64,000 bases of DNA from positions 62,001 to 126,000 of the forward strand of contig NZ_CACSJP010000010.1 of assembly GCF_902706095.1 (NCBI RefSeq). The letters are read 5' to 3'. This stretch comes from Rhizobium sp. 18065. Its GTDB lineage: Bacteria > Pseudomonadota > Alphaproteobacteria > Rhizobiales > Rhizobiaceae. The position numbers were made by a program, and so were the translations under genes. The notes beneath the pieces were generated by a model. The model had not been told where the DNA came from. It saw nothing but the letters and a program-made list of their open reading frames with translations, and made no database searches. Shown here piece after piece: positions 26,610-36,470 of this stretch (positions are counted from its first letter, which is position 1; the number at the start of each line of letters is the position of its first letter).

Positions 26610-27833
26610 GTGAGCGATCTAGACCGCGTGCGCGCCCAGAGAATACTTGGTGCCGAACACTTCGATGCACTGGTGCTGTTCCAGCCTGAAACGTTTCGCT
26701 ATGCAATCGGTGCTCCGGCCGGGGTTGCAACCATGTGGGGGCGGGCGGGATCGGCGATTGCCATTGTGCCTGCGGATGCCGGCTCGCCGCTTGCAGTTGT
26801 CGTCAGCGATCATGCCGCCGGGGCGGTCCGGAAAGCCTTGCCGGACGCCGATATTCGGACGCATCGCATCTGGATCGACAGCGTTGGACTTCAGGACGAA
26901 AACGATGTCGCGGGTGTCAATGCCGCCTATCGGAAAGCCTGGAATACCGGACCTCGGCCTGAGACATTCGATCAGGATGCCTGTTTCCGTCTGCTCGACG
27001 ACCTGTTGCGCGAGCGGGGTCTTGCCAGGGGCCGGATCGGTGTCGATCTGGAATTCATGCCGGCGGCCGATTTCCTCAAGCTCAAGGCATTGCTGCCGGA
27101 TGTGACATGGCTCGACGGCTCGCCCGCATTGCGTCGGCTGCGGTCGATCAAGACGCCAGCCGAGATCATCCGGCTGCAGCGGGCGAGCCGGGCAGCCGAA
27201 GCGGGGTTGATCCGCATGCGCGAGGAGATTGCACCCGATGTGTCGCTGTCGACCCTGTCGACGGCGTGGCTTCAGGGCGCCCGGTCTGAGGCCAATGGCA
27301 ATGGATATGCGTTGAGCGGGCATTGGGATTATATCTCGGTCGGGCCAGATCTCGGTGATGCTGGCGCGATCGTTGTTCCGGGAGCACTGGTCAAGGCGGA
27401 TGTCGGCACGCTGGTCGACGGCTATTCGTCGGATGGTGCCCGGACGTTCTGTCTTGGATCGCCGGTGCCCCTTGCGCTCGATATCTACAAGGCGCTCGAA
27501 AATGCCTTTTCCGTCGGGCTCGAGCAGGTACGACCCGGCAACAGTTTCGGTGCGGTTCACGCGGCGATGCTCGGCTCGATGCGCAACGATGGTTTCAGCG
27601 AATATTACCGCGGCCATTTTGGTCATTCGGTCGGCGGTGGTGTCGGGATCGAGGAGTGGCCATTTTTCTCGCACAACAGTGCTGAGTTCATCGAGCCGAA
27701 CATGGTCGTGGCGCTGGAGGCACCATTCTACGCCCAGGGCCTTGGCGCGCTGATGATCGAGGACCAGTTTCTGGTGACGGAGTCAGGTGTTGCATGCATG
27801 AACAGCCTCACACGGTCTCTGGTCAGTGTCTGA
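26610..27833 (+). CDS. M24-family metallopeptidase (Xaa-Pro aminopeptidase/creatinase-like)
   Basis: 407 residues with a creatinase N-terminal domain (about 1-170) and a pita-bread M24 domain. All five metal ligands of the peptidase class are recognisable: Asp264 and Asp275 (VKADVGTLVDGYSSDGARTF), His339 (FGHSVGGG), Glu370 (VALEAPF) and Glu384 (MIEDQF), so it is a real metalloenzyme rather than a creatinase-type apo-hydrolase. The start is GTG 26610, since an ATG two bases earlier hits an immediate stop. It converges on the nitrogen-scavenging operon and ends base-to-base with its last gene, the cupin. It may process a dipeptide or N-acyl compound; no direct evidence. Confidence 0.85.
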   Translation: MSDLDRVRAQRILGAEHFDALVLFQPETFRYAIGAPAGVATMWGRAGSAIAIVPADAGSPLAVVVSDHAAGAVRKALPDADIRTHRIWIDSVGLQDENDVAGVNAAYRKAWNTGPRPETFDQDACFRLLDDLLRERGLARGRIGVDLEFMPAADFLKLKALLPDVTWLDGSPALRRLRSIKTPAEIIRLQRASRAAEAGLIRMREEIAPDVSLSTLSTAWLQGARSEANGNGYALSGHWDYISVGPDLGDAGAIVVPGALVKADVGTLVDGYSSDGARTFCLGSPVPLALDIYKALENAFSVGLEQVRPGNSFGAVHAAMLGSMRNDGFSEYYRGHFGHSVGGGVGIEEWPFFSHNSAEFIEPNMVVALEAPFYAQGLGALMIEDQFLVTESGVACMNSLTRSLVSV

Positions 27834-28181
27834 TCAGGTCTCGCCGAGGATGTTGACCGGCCGGTCCCACTGGATCAGCACAACACAGCCGGTATCGCTC
27901 CAGACCGAATGTTCGCTGCCCTTGGCGTTGACGACAAAGCAGCCGGGACCATAGTCACCCGCCTCGTCCGACTGGGTTCCCTGCAGGACGAGGATGGTTT
28001 CCAGTCCCTCGTGCCGGTGGCGTGGAACGCCGGCGCCCGCTTCGTATTTCAGCAGCGCCACGCCTGGCTGATCGTCGACGAACGGATTGATCCAATGAAT
28101 GGTGACGCCGTCGCGGAACGGGTCGAAATCGAGGTTTTTCCAGCCGCCATTGATCAGGCCTTCCCGGGTGGTTTCAGGCAT
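27834..28181 (-). CDS. small cupin protein of the nitrogen-scavenging operon
   Basis: 115-residue cupin related to ChrR-type cupin domains. The metal motif is visible as [16 protein letters not shown] (two His and one Glu), and a C-terminal [10 protein letters not shown] supplies another His. It overlaps the end of the isochorismatase-fold hydrolase gene by 8 bases (28174-28181), so it belongs to the operon. Role unknown; a sensor, small-molecule isomerase or hydrolase accessory are all possible. Confidence 0.75.
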   Translation of the reverse strand: MPETTREGLINGGWKNLDFDPFRDGVTIHWINPFVDDQPGVALLKYEAGAGVPRHRHEGLETILVLQGTQSDEAGDYGPGCFVVNAKGSEHSVWSDTGCVVLIQWDRPVNILGET

Positions 28182-28842
28182 GCATCAGTCCCTTCAGGAG
28201 ATCATCGAGATGGGCCGTCCAGCCGACGATGCCGCCCTGCGCGCGGATCATGTCGAGGGCGGCCTGTTTGAAATGCGGGAAATAACTGGCCGTCGCCTCT
28301 TCGACGATCAGGCATTCATAGCCGCGATCATTGGCTTCGCGCATGGTGGTCTGGACGCAGACCTCTGTGGTCACCCCCGCAAAGACGAGTTGCGTGATGC
28401 CGCGTTCCTGCAGGTCTTTACCGAGCGACGTGGCATAGAAGGCACCTTTGCCAGGCTTCTCGATCACCAGTTCGCCTTCGATAGGCTCAAGTTCCGGAAG
28501 GATCGCAGTGCCGGGTTCGCCGGCGATCAGGATCCGGCCCATTGGCCCCTGGTCTCCAATCCGCAAGCTCGGATTGCCACGATTGCGCTTTGCGGGTGGA
28601 AGGTCCGACAGATCCGGTCGATGGCATTCCTGAGTGTGGATCACCGGAAGGCCGGCATGGCGAAAGCCGTCGATCAGGCGCTTGACGTCCGGCACGATGA
28701 CCGAGACATGGCTGACGTCGTTTCCGAGGGTTTCGCCGAAGCCGCCGGGCTCGGCGAAATCGCGCTGCATGTCGATGACGATCAGGGCGACACTGTCGCG
28801 CCTGAGCGGGAAGGAGAAGGGCAGGGCTTTGACATCTGTCAT
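28174..28842 (-). CDS. isochorismatase-family cysteine hydrolase, candidate triuret/biuret-type amidohydrolase
   Basis: 222 residues. The catalytic triad of the family is intact: Asp24 (IVIDMQRDF), Lys129 ([12 protein letters not shown]) and Cys162 ([22 protein letters not shown]). It is a diverged paralogue of the biuret hydrolase three kilobases upstream in the same operon. The family includes biuret hydrolase, triuret hydrolase, ureidoacrylate and N-carbamoylsarcosine amidohydrolases. Placement in a cyanurate/biuret operon makes a ureide such as triuret a reasonable guess, not a demonstrated substrate. It abuts the ATPase gene (28842 shared) and overlaps the cupin gene. Confidence 0.78.
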   Translation of the reverse strand: MTDVKALPFSFPLRRDSVALIVIDMQRDFAEPGGFGETLGNDVSHVSVIVPDVKRLIDGFRHAGLPVIHTQECHRPDLSDLPPAKRNRGNPSLRIGDQGPMGRILIAGEPGTAILPELEPIEGELVIEKPGKGAFYATSLGKDLQERGITQLVFAGVTTEVCVQTTMREANDRGYECLIVEEATASYFPHFKQAALDMIRAQGGIVGWTAHLDDLLKGLMHA

Positions 28843-30398
28843 CAGTGATGCCCCGCCATGTGAGCGCCGATGACGGAAATGTCAGCTTCGCGCGCCGGGG
28901 TTTCATAAACCAGTTTGCCGTCGGACATGACGATAATGCGGTCGGACATCTCCATCAGTTCGTCAAGATCTTCGGAGATCAGCAGTACGGCCGTACCGCC
29001 ATTGCGGGCTTTCATAATACGCGAGCGGATTTCGGCGACTGCCGAGAAATCGAGACCGAAACAGGGATTGGAGACGACCAGCAGATCGACGTCGCCGGTC
29101 AGCTCGCGGGCGAGCACGGCGCGCTGGACATTGCCGCCGGACAGCGAAGCTATGGGCGAGGCAGGCGAGGCCGTCTTGACCTTGAAATCGCCGATCAGCC
29201 TGCCGGCGAGGCGGCGCATGGCGCGGCCGTCAAGCCAGCGGGTTTCGCGGCCGTCGGTTTTCAGGTCGAATGTGCGAAAGGACAGGTTTTCGGAAACGCT
29301 CATTTTCGGTGCGCAGGCATTCTGCAATGGCTCTTCCGGTATAAAGCGAACATTGTTGGCGCGGGTTTCTGCCCGTGTCGCTCCATATGGCTTGCCCTTG
29401 ACCGCTACATCGCCCGTATCGGTCGGACGCTGGCCGGCAAGGATTTCGGACAGTTCCTTCTGGCCGTTGCCGGATATGCCGGCGATGCCGACGATTTCGC
29501 CGGAATGCACGACCAGCTTGTCGATCTCGATGGTTTTCAGACCACTGCGGTCTGGTGCCTTGACGCTGGTGAGGGCAAGAATCTGTGTTGCACTCCCGTT
29601 GACGGGCAGGCGCGTGTCGAGTTCGGCGAGCTTGACGTCGCCGATCATCATCGCAGCCATGTCCCGGGTGGAAAGCTCGGAGGTCTTGCCACCACCGGTC
29701 AGCTTGCCCTTGCGCAGAACCGAGACGGCATCGGCAAATTTCGTCACTTCATGGAACTTGTGGCTGATCATCAGCACGGTCAGTTCGCCGCTTGCTGTCA
29801 GGCCGCGGACAAGACCGAGCATGTCGTCGGCTTCGGCAGGCGTCAGGACCGAGGTCGGCTCGTCGAGCACGAGAAAGCGGCGACCGAGATAAAGTTGCTT
29901 GATAATTTCGAGCTTCTGCTTTTCGCCGGCCGCAAGTTCGGCGACCGGGCGGTGCAGCGGAATCTCGAAGGGCATGGTCTGCATGAAGGCGGCGAGGGCC
30001 TTCTTTTCCTGCGCCCAGTTGATCACGGCCGGGACTTTAGCGCGGCTGATCACAAGGTTTTCCGCACCGGTCAGCGAGGGTACCAGGGTGAAGTGCTGGT
30101 AGACCATGCCGAGGCCGAAGGCGGCAGCATCGCGCGGCGAGGCGACGGACACTTCCCGGTCGTCGACCATCAACTGGCCGGATGTCTGGCGGTAGAAGCC
30201 CATGATGCATTTGACCAGCGTCGACTTGCCGGCGCCATTTTCGCCGAGCAGCGCATGGAAGGAACCAGGTTCGACCTTGATCGAAACATGGTCGAGCGCG
30301 GTGAATGCGCCGAAGCGCATGGTCATGTCGACGGTTTCGATGCCGACGGCGGGAATGTCTTTCGTACGAAGGATCTCACCGATAATGCTCACGGTCAC
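28842..30398 (-). CDS. BMP-type ABC transporter ATP-binding protein (twin ATPase)
   Basis: 518 residues, two ABC domains as in sugar/nucleoside (BMP-linked) importers. Domain 1 has GENGAGKST and VLDEPTSVL, with [11 protein letters not shown] as the signature. Domain 2 is degenerate in the usual way (GISGNGQKE in place of Walker [26 protein letters not shown]). It overlaps the cyanuric-acid-hydrolase-family gene by 4 bases upstream. It drives the two permeases at 33201-35275 although the hydrolase genes lie between them, which fixes the whole set as one operon. Confidence 0.9.
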   Translation of the reverse strand: MTVSIIGEILRTKDIPAVGIETVDMTMRFGAFTALDHVSIKVEPGSFHALLGENGAGKSTLVKCIMGFYRQTSGQLMVDDREVSVASPRDAAAFGLGMVYQHFTLVPSLTGAENLVISRAKVPAVINWAQEKKALAAFMQTMPFEIPLHRPVAELAAGEKQKLEIIKQLYLGRRFLVLDEPTSVLTPAEADDMLGLVRGLTASGELTVLMISHKFHEVTKFADAVSVLRKGKLTGGGKTSELSTRDMAAMMIGDVKLAELDTRLPVNGSATQILALTSVKAPDRSGLKTIEIDKLVVHSGEIVGIAGISGNGQKELSEILAGQRPTDTGDVAVKGKPYGATRAETRANNVRFIPEEPLQNACAPKMSVSENLSFRTFDLKTDGRETRWLDGRAMRRLAGRLIGDFKVKTASPASPIASLSGGNVQRAVLARELTGDVDLLVVSNPCFGLDFSAVAEIRSRIMKARNGGTAVLLISEDLDELMEMSDRIIVMSDGKLVYETPAREADISVIGAHMAGHH

Positions 30399-31450
30399 TG
30401 CTCCTTTTCAACGATGATGGCGACAGGTCCGCCACCGGGCGGGCCCTGATGTTCGGCACCACCCGAGACGTAAAGATCGGTCATGCCGAAGATGCCGGCG
30501 AGAACGCCGCCGACAAAGGCGCGGGCATGGCGGGTGGCGGAGATGTCGGAATCGTCCAGCATCGTGTGGCGGCGTCCGCGAACGGATCCGCTCGGATCCG
30601 GCTCTGCCTTGGCCAGCACCGCCTTCAGCAGAGCCCCTTGCGGCAGGCGCTCGCGCGCGGCACGCACGGATGTGGTGTCAATCGCATCCTGCATCACAGT
30701 ATGATCAATGGCGAGCGGACCTGACCATGCGTTGCTCATGCCTAGCACAATGATCTCGTGATCGGACAGTTCAACGCCGGCGGAGGTTGAGGCGCAGCCG
30801 GAATAGAGGTGAAAGCTGTTGCCGATATCGGCGTCGGTGAACGCATCTTCGGCGATTTCCCCCAGAGCGACGGCTACGCCGAGCGCGGATGCGCCTCGGG
30901 AAAAGCCCATCGACTTCAAGGTGTCGCGGGTCACCGTCGTTTCACCGGATGCCTGTGCATCCGCCACCCTTTTTGCAGTCAGCAGCGGGCATTTGATCTG
31001 GACGAAGTGTACGTCCCCGGGGCTCGTTATGCCGGCATCCTTCATCGCCTGGCGGACGCCTTCAGCGACCATCGTCACCTGGCCCTTGCGGCCGAGCTGG
31101 GCAGGGGCAAGGTCGGGCGTTCTCGATACACCGATTGCCAGCGCGCCTGCGCCCGGTGCATCCGATCTTTCGCGGGCAAACACCGTCCAGTGTGGAGAAA
31201 GAGCGCCTTCGGTGCCGCCGGACATGATGATCGACACGCCTTCGACGCCATGTCTGGCAAACAGCTTTTCGAAGGACTGTGTGGCATAGCCGCGGCTGAA
31301 ATCATTGACGCAACCATTGCCTTCGGTCTTGCCGAGAATGGCGACAACGTCTGCCGGCGCAAGGCCGTTGGAAAACAACGCTTCGACGCCCGAGACATCG
31401 TCTGGGCCGTCGGCTGAAACGCGGTAGACCTGCGCATGCCAGGAGGCCAT
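30395..31450 (-). CDS. cyanuric acid hydrolase/barbiturase family ring-opening amidohydrolase
   Basis: 351 residues, AtzD/barbiturase family, hydrolysing a cyclic imide ring. Diagnostic features are GKTEGNGCVNDFSRGYA (41-56), MSGGTEGALSPH (76-87), IKCPLLT (152-158), GFSRGASALGVAVALGE (182-198), SAGVELSDHEIIVLGMS and the C-terminal GGAEHQGPPGGGPVA (330-344). The three-repeat Ser/Lys architecture appears complete. Start ATG 31450 overlaps the biuret hydrolase stop; an upstream frame to 31585 is an artefact. The biuret hydrolase neighbour favours cyanuric acid (ring opening gives carboxybiuret, then biuret) over barbiturate. Confidence 0.87.
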   Translation of the reverse strand: MASWHAQVYRVSADGPDDVSGVEALFSNGLAPADVVAILGKTEGNGCVNDFSRGYATQSFEKLFARHGVEGVSIIMSGGTEGALSPHWTVFARERSDAPGAGALAIGVSRTPDLAPAQLGRKGQVTMVAEGVRQAMKDAGITSPGDVHFVQIKCPLLTAKRVADAQASGETTVTRDTLKSMGFSRGASALGVAVALGEIAEDAFTDADIGNSFHLYSGCASTSAGVELSDHEIIVLGMSNAWSGPLAIDHTVMQDAIDTTSVRAARERLPQGALLKAVLAKAEPDPSGSVRGRRHTMLDDSDISATRHARAFVGGVLAGIFGMTDLYVSGGAEHQGPPGGGPVAIIVEKEQ

Positions 31451-32151
31451 CAGGGTAGGGCCTCGACCAGCTTTGCGGAATTGGACACCGAGCCGAATAC
31501 GCCGCCCTGCATCTTGACCATCTTGATCGCCGCCAGATGGTTGCCGTAGTCGGTGGCGCCGCAGCAGTCTTCCAGCAGCAGGCATTCGAAGCCGCGGTCA
31601 TTGGCCTCGCGCATGGTGGTCGAGACACAGACATCGGTGGTGATGCCGGTCAGGATGATGTTTTCGATGCGCTTCTGGTTGAGGATCAATTCGAGGTCGG
31701 TGGCGCAGAACGAGCCCTTGCCCGGCTTGTCGATGATCGTCTCGCCTTCGAGCGGATAGAGTTCCTCGATGATGTCCCAACCGGGTTCGCCGCGCACGAG
31801 AATGCGGCCGCAGGGGCCGGCGTCGCCGATGCCTGCGCCAATGCGCTGCGAGCGCCAGCGCTTGTTGGCCGGAAGGTCGGCGAGGTCAGGGCGATGGCCT
31901 TCGCGGGTGTGGATGATGTGATAACCCTTGGCGCGCATGGCGGTCAGAACCGTCTTGATCGGCTCGATCGGTGCCTGTACCAGCGACAGGTCGTAGCCCA
32001 TGTGGTCGACATAACCGCCCTTGCCGCAGAAATCGGTCTGCATGTCGATGATGATCAGCGCCGTGTTGTCCGGCCGCAGCTTGCCGTTATAGGGCCAGTC
32101 GTATGGATCGCCCTTGATGTAGCTGGTCATTGTTTCGATCATCGCGTCCAT
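31450..32151 (-). CDS. biuH: biuret amidohydrolase
   Basis: 233-residue isochorismatase-fold cysteine hydrolase converting biuret to allophanate and ammonia. It closely resembles the characterised R. leguminosarum enzyme as I remember it, and the triad falls at exactly the reported numbers: Asp36 ([10 protein letters not shown]), Lys142 ([10 protein letters not shown]) and Cys175 ([18 protein letters not shown]). ATG 32151 was chosen because it gives this numbering; an in-frame extension to 32193 exists. No allophanate hydrolase is in the window, so the next step must be encoded elsewhere. Confidence 0.92.
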   Translation of the reverse strand: MDAMIETMTSYIKGDPYDWPYNGKLRPDNTALIIIDMQTDFCGKGGYVDHMGYDLSLVQAPIEPIKTVLTAMRAKGYHIIHTREGHRPDLADLPANKRWRSQRIGAGIGDAGPCGRILVRGEPGWDIIEELYPLEGETIIDKPGKGSFCATDLELILNQKRIENIILTGITTDVCVSTTMREANDRGFECLLLEDCCGATDYGNHLAAIKMVKMQGGVFGSVSNSAKLVEALP

Positions 32152-32161
32152 CACGTGTCTC

Positions 32162-33178
32162 CTATTCGCCGGCCAGTTTGAAATTTTCGCCATAGCGGCG
32201 GTTGGGCTTGTCGAAGCCGGAGGACGTGCCGTCGGTCACCTTGATCTGGTCTTCCCAGGGCAGGCGGTATTTTCCGGCGATCAGATCGTGCATGTAGGTG
32301 TAGGGCGCGTCCTGCGCGCCGCCGGCGACCGCGACATAGCCGCGGTGGCCGAACTGGTAGATGTTGTTTTCGACGCCCCAGCCAAGGCGGGCCTCGCGCA
32401 CCAGATCGGGGCGGACTTCCGCGGTGATGATCTCGTTGACCCGGCCGCTGGTGCCATGGGCGATGATCGTGCCGTCGAAATTGCAGATCATGCCTTCGCC
32501 CATGCTGTCGAATGTGCCATCCGAGCCGCACATGCAGACATTGGCGGTGACCATCAGGTTGCAGAAGGCGTTCGACTGATTGGTGAATTTCCAGCTGTCG
32601 CGGATCGGTGCGGTGTAGCCTGCCGTGCGGATCATGATTTCGGCGCCCTTGTAGGCGCATTCGCGGGCCATTTCCGGGAACATGCCGTCGTGGCAGATGA
32701 TCAGGGCCAGCTTTGCCCCTTTCGGGCCCTCGATGACGGGAATCCCAATATCGCCGGGCTCCCACGGTTCGACAGGAACCCAGGGATGCATCTTGCGATA
32801 GTAGAGTTTCAGTTCGCCCTGGTCGTCGATGATGATGCCGGAATTGTAAGGCATGCCGCCGGGGTTGAGCTCCATGATCGAGAAACAGCCCCAGATCCTG
32901 TTGGTCTTGCACGCGGCCTTGAAGGCTGCGACTTCCGGGCCGTCGAGCGTGCACATGATCTCCGGATTGATATCCATCGACAGGCCGTGCAGGGCATATT
33001 CCGGGAACACGACAAGATCCATGCCTGGCTGGTTGCGCCTTGCCTTGCCGACGAGATCGACGATGACCTGCGTTTGACGTGCGAGGTCGGCCGTCGTCAC
33101 TGTGCTGGGCAACTGTAGTTGAACGAGGCCGATGCCGACGCCGTGTTCGGATTTGTTCAGTCCACCCAATCCGTTCAT
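32162..33178 (-). CDS. amiF: formamidase (nitrilase superfamily, AmiF)
   Basis: 338 residues, hydrolysing formamide to formate and ammonia. Aligns by eye along its length with Helicobacter AmiF, including the family start [22 protein letters not shown] and the tail ENNIY..GHRGYVA.PGG..DA..TY..DL..GKY.LPWED. The nitrilase catalytic triad is Glu60 (VFPEYALHG), Lys129 (YYRKMHPW) and Cys162 ([10 protein letters not shown]). It is encoded 10 bases upstream of biuH and between the permeases and the ring-opening hydrolase, which implies that formamide or a related amide is an imported substrate or an intermediate of this operon. Confidence 0.9.
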   Translation of the reverse strand: MNGLGGLNKSEHGVGIGLVQLQLPSTVTTADLARQTQVIVDLVGKARRNQPGMDLVVFPEYALHGLSMDINPEIMCTLDGPEVAAFKAACKTNRIWGCFSIMELNPGGMPYNSGIIIDDQGELKLYYRKMHPWVPVEPWEPGDIGIPVIEGPKGAKLALIICHDGMFPEMARECAYKGAEIMIRTAGYTAPIRDSWKFTNQSNAFCNLMVTANVCMCGSDGTFDSMGEGMICNFDGTIIAHGTSGRVNEIITAEVRPDLVREARLGWGVENNIYQFGHRGYVAVAGGAQDAPYTYMHDLIAGKYRLPWEDQIKVTDGTSSGFDKPNRRYGENFKLAGE

Positions 33179-33200
33179 GGAAATCTTCCTTGTGGTCGAG

Positions 33201-34127
33201 TTACTTGGTCAGCGACAGGGCCCCTGGCGCGCCCGCGAGCGAGCGGGTGGGCGAGGATGTCGCGATCATGATGATGAGGGTCAGCACGTAAGGCGCCGCA
33301 TAGAAAAGGTAGTAGCCTTCCGTGACGCCGACCGATTGCAGGGCCGGACCGAGCGCGCCGGCACCGCCGAAAAGCAGCGACGCGAGCAGGCAGCCGATTG
33401 GGTTCCAGCGAGCAAAGATCACCAGTGCCACGGCCATCAGGCCCTGGCCGGAGGAGATGCCTTCGTTCCAGGAGCCGGGATAGAAGAGCGAAAGATAGGC
33501 GCCGCCGACCGCCGCGAGTGCACCGCCGGCGGCCGTTGCCAGAAGACGGATGGTGTCGGGGTTGAGGCCCATGGCGCGGGCAGCGTCGGAACTGTCGCCG
33601 ACAACGCGCAGGATCAGGCCAAGCCGTGTGTTGCGCAGAGCCCAGGACAAGGCGAACGCAAGGGCTATGCCGAGGATGAACAGGACATTGATGTTGAGGG
33701 CAGCCTGGACCTGAGGATAGCTTGACCAGCCGCCGAAGGGAATAGAGGGCAGCTTCGGTGCCGAGGGCTGGATGAAGGGCTTGCCGAGGAAGAAAGCAAG
33801 GCCGAGGCCGAACTGCATCATGGCAATGCCGATGGCGATGTCGTTGACCTTGGGGAATTTGCAGATGAAACCATGCAACAGACCGAAAAGCGAGCCAGCC
33901 AGCATGGCGGCCAGAACGCCGAGCCAGGGAGAGCCTGTCATGACCGCTGTGCCATAGGCGGCCATCGCGCCGAAGACGAGCGTGCCTTCCAAACCGAGAT
34001 TGATGCGGCCGGAGCGCTCGGTGATCATTTCGCCGAGGCTGACGAAGATGAATGGCGTCGAGACGCGGATGGCGCCGGCAATGATGGCAAGGGGAATGCC
34101 CCAGAGGCCAATATCGGTTCCGTCCAT
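33201..34127 (-). CDS. BMP-type ABC transporter permease 2
   Basis: 308 residues, multiple membrane segments, related to the nucleoside/sugar-type permeases used with BMP lipoprotein-like receptors. Typical motifs are TPFIFVSLGEMITERSGRINLGLEG and VGDSSDAARAMGLNPDTIRLLA. Its ATG shares a base with the stop of permease 1 (34127), a translational-coupling arrangement. Confidence 0.88.
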   Translation of the reverse strand: MDGTDIGLWGIPLAIIAGAIRVSTPFIFVSLGEMITERSGRINLGLEGTLVFGAMAAYGTAVMTGSPWLGVLAAMLAGSLFGLLHGFICKFPKVNDIAIGIAMMQFGLGLAFFLGKPFIQPSAPKLPSIPFGGWSSYPQVQAALNINVLFILGIALAFALSWALRNTRLGLILRVVGDSSDAARAMGLNPDTIRLLATAAGGALAAVGGAYLSLFYPGSWNEGISSGQGLMAVALVIFARWNPIGCLLASLLFGGAGALGPALQSVGVTEGYYLFYAAPYVLTLIIMIATSSPTRSLAGAPGALSLTK

Positions 34128-35275
34128 CAGGCTGCTCCCTTGCTGGTTTCAGGCTGTTTCCACAGATCGGGATTGAAGATCTTGAAGCGGCCGTAGAGGG
34201 TTTCGGAAAAGAGGACGGCGATGAACAGCGTACCCTGGAGCACGAGCACGGTCGCATCGGGAAGCGCCATGCGGCGTTGGATCAGGCCGCCGGAGGCGTC
34301 GATGCCGCCGAGCAGGATGGCGACCGGAATGATGGCGAGCGGATTGTGGCGGGCGAGGAAAGCGACGAGGATGCCGGTATAGCCGTAGCCGGCAGCCAGC
34401 GAGGCATTGGCGCTGCCCTGAACGGCGGCGACCTCGAGCATGCCGGCGAGGCCGGCAAAGGCGCCGGCGAGAAATGTGAAGCCGACGATCAGGCGGCCGA
34501 CGGGCAGGCCCTGGATCTGGGCGGCGCGCATGTTGCCGCCGGCAATGCGGGCGGCAAAGCCGTTCGTCGTCCATTCGATGACAACGTAGGAAATGATGCA
34601 GGCGACGACGCCGACGGCGAAGCCCCAATGCACATCCATGCCGGGGATCTGGCCGAGCATGTATTCCGCAGAAAGCGGCGTGGTCGAAGGCTTGTTGAGG
34701 CTGGCGGGGTCGCGCAACGGTCCCTCGATCAACTGGTTCATCAGGGCGATGGCGATATAGGCCAGAAGAAGCGAGGCGATGGTTTCGTTGACTCCGCGAT
34801 AGTGGCGCAGGAAGCCGGACAGGCCGATCCAAATGCCGCCGATGATCATGGCGGCAATGCCCATGGTGATCCACAGCATCAGGGGTGGCACGAGGCCGAC
34901 GATCGGCAGGGCAATCGCTGCGGCAGCGACCCCGCCGAGAACGACGGCGCCTTCGGCCCCAATCACGGTCAGGCCGAGGCGGGCGGGCAAGGCGACGCAG
35001 AGCGCGGTCAGCAGCAGCGGCGCTGCACGGCTCAGGGCATTCTGGATCGAGAACCAGCTGCCGAAGCCGCCGGCATACATCAGCTGAAAGAGCTGAAGCG
35101 GCGACTTGCCGATGACGGCAATGAAGACCGAGAAGATCGCAAGTCCGACGGCCACCGCAAACAGTGCGATGGCGAGGGGTTCTGCGCGTCTCGCCGCCCA
35201 TTCGATGGCAGGCCGGAAATCTCCGGCCCGCACCGGGGGTGGAACGAGGCTCTGACTGTTTATTTCCAAGGTCAT
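34127..35275 (-). CDS. BMP-type ABC transporter permease 1
   Basis: 382 residues with eight or more hydrophobic stretches. LTALCVALPARLGLTVIGAEGAVVLGGVAAA and a region around NMRAAQIQGLPVGRLIVGFTFLAGAFAGLAGMLEVAA are characteristic of this permease class. It forms the heterodimeric membrane channel with permease 2 and starts 19 bases after the receptor gene. Confidence 0.88.
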   Translation of the reverse strand: MTLEINSQSLVPPPVRAGDFRPAIEWAARRAEPLAIALFAVAVGLAIFSVFIAVIGKSPLQLFQLMYAGGFGSWFSIQNALSRAAPLLLTALCVALPARLGLTVIGAEGAVVLGGVAAAAIALPIVGLVPPLMLWITMGIAAMIIGGIWIGLSGFLRHYRGVNETIASLLLAYIAIALMNQLIEGPLRDPASLNKPSTTPLSAEYMLGQIPGMDVHWGFAVGVVACIISYVVIEWTTNGFAARIAGGNMRAAQIQGLPVGRLIVGFTFLAGAFAGLAGMLEVAAVQGSANASLAAGYGYTGILVAFLARHNPLAIIPVAILLGGIDASGGLIQRRMALPDATVLVLQGTLFIAVLFSETLYGRFKIFNPDLWKQPETSKGAA

Positions 35276-35294
35276 GCCGCCGCTCCCGCGCGCT

Positions 35295-36419
35295 TCAGGA
35301 TGTCGAGCCGATAACGCCCTCGACCAGATAGCTCATGCTTTCCAGTTCGATCGCATCTTCCGCAAGGTCGGCGGTGACGACGACTGTGCCCTTGTTGTCC
35401 TTCAGGCCGCTTCTGAAGACGGAGAAGCCGCCCTTCATCATTTCCGCCTGCGTTGCCTCGAACTTGGTCCGCGCTTCGGCCGAAACGGCAGGGCCGAGTG
35501 GGCTCATCTTGACGAAGCCGTCTTTCAGGCCACCGCGAACGAAGTTTCCGAGCTTTTCGCCGGCCTGGGCCTTCTTGACGAAATCGGTGTAGACGTTGCC
35601 CCAGGCCCATTCGGCACCGGTCAGGTATTTCTCCGGCGCCAGCGGGCTCTGGTTGGCATGGTAGCCGCAGACGAAGGCGCCGCGACCGGCGGCAGTCTCG
35701 ACCACGACCTTCGGGCTGTCGACATGGCAGGTGATGACGTCGGCACCCTGGTCGATCAAGGCGTTGGTAGCTTCGGCTTCCTTGACTGCCAGCGACCATT
35801 CTCCGGTAAAGATCACCTGGCAGGTGATGGACGGATCGACCGAGCGGGCGCCGAGCAGGAAGGAGTTGATGTTCTGCACCACCTGCGGGATCGGCTTGGC
35901 GGCGACGAAGCCGATCTTCTTGCTTTTCGAAGCGTAGCCAGCAGTGATGCCGTTGAGATACTGGCCCTGGCCGATGTAGCCGAAATAGGAGCCGGTGTTC
36001 ATCGGGTTCTTGCCCTCCTGCCACAGGCCGCCGCAATGGCGGAACTGGACGTCGGGATATTTCTCGGCCATGGCCAGCATATGGGGGTCGAAGTAGCCGA
36101 AGGAAGTCGGGAAGACGAGGGTCGCGCCATCAAGGTTGATCATCGATTCCATCGTCTTCTGGACATCGACGGTTTCCGGCACGTTTTCTTCCTCGACGAC
36201 GGTGACGCCGGCCATGCTTTTCAGTACTGCCGCACCTTCGGCATGGGCCTGGTTGTAGCCATAGTCATCTTTCGGTCCGACATAGATGAAGCCGACGGTG
36301 AGAGCGGCCTGCGCCATGGCGGGTGAGAAGAAGGCGTTGGGAGCAAGGGCAGCTCCAGCGACGCCAGCGGCGGAGGTTTTCAGGAATGTTCTGCGGGTAA
36401 CGGACATAAGCTTGGTCAT
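35295..36419 (-). CDS. BMP-family ABC transporter substrate-binding protein, Tat-exported
   Basis: 374 residues, periplasmic receptor of the PnrA/BMP class. A twin-arginine signal (TRRTFLKTSAAGVAGAAL) ends near residue 37. Mature features are VGFIYVGPKDDYGYNQAH, EENVPE, GYIGQGQYLNGITAGYASKSKKIGFVAAKPIP and GADVITCHVDSP. BMP receptors usually bind nucleosides or related heterocycles, compatible with cyanurate, barbiturate or a purine-like ureide. First gene of the nine-gene operon ending with the cupin at 27834, behind the GTATGCA sites. Confidence 0.9.
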   Translation of the reverse strand: MTKLMSVTRRTFLKTSAAGVAGAALAPNAFFSPAMAQAALTVGFIYVGPKDDYGYNQAHAEGAAVLKSMAGVTVVEEENVPETVDVQKTMESMINLDGATLVFPTSFGYFDPHMLAMAEKYPDVQFRHCGGLWQEGKNPMNTGSYFGYIGQGQYLNGITAGYASKSKKIGFVAAKPIPQVVQNINSFLLGARSVDPSITCQVIFTGEWSLAVKEAEATNALIDQGADVITCHVDSPKVVVETAAGRGAFVCGYHANQSPLAPEKYLTGAEWAWGNVYTDFVKKAQAGEKLGNFVRGGLKDGFVKMSPLGPAVSAEARTKFEATQAEMMKGGFSVFRSGLKDNKGTVVVTADLAEDAIELESMSYLVEGVIGSTS

Positions 36420-36470
36420 CGAAGTTCCCCTTTATCTGGCTTTTGCCATTCTTGAATTCTGCAATAAAGT

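Noticed and set aside
34277-35314. 345-codon plus-strand frame and similar long frames opposite transporter genes
   Set aside because: These are complementary-strand frames of G+C-rich genes, rich in Asp, Gly and His runs and without motifs.
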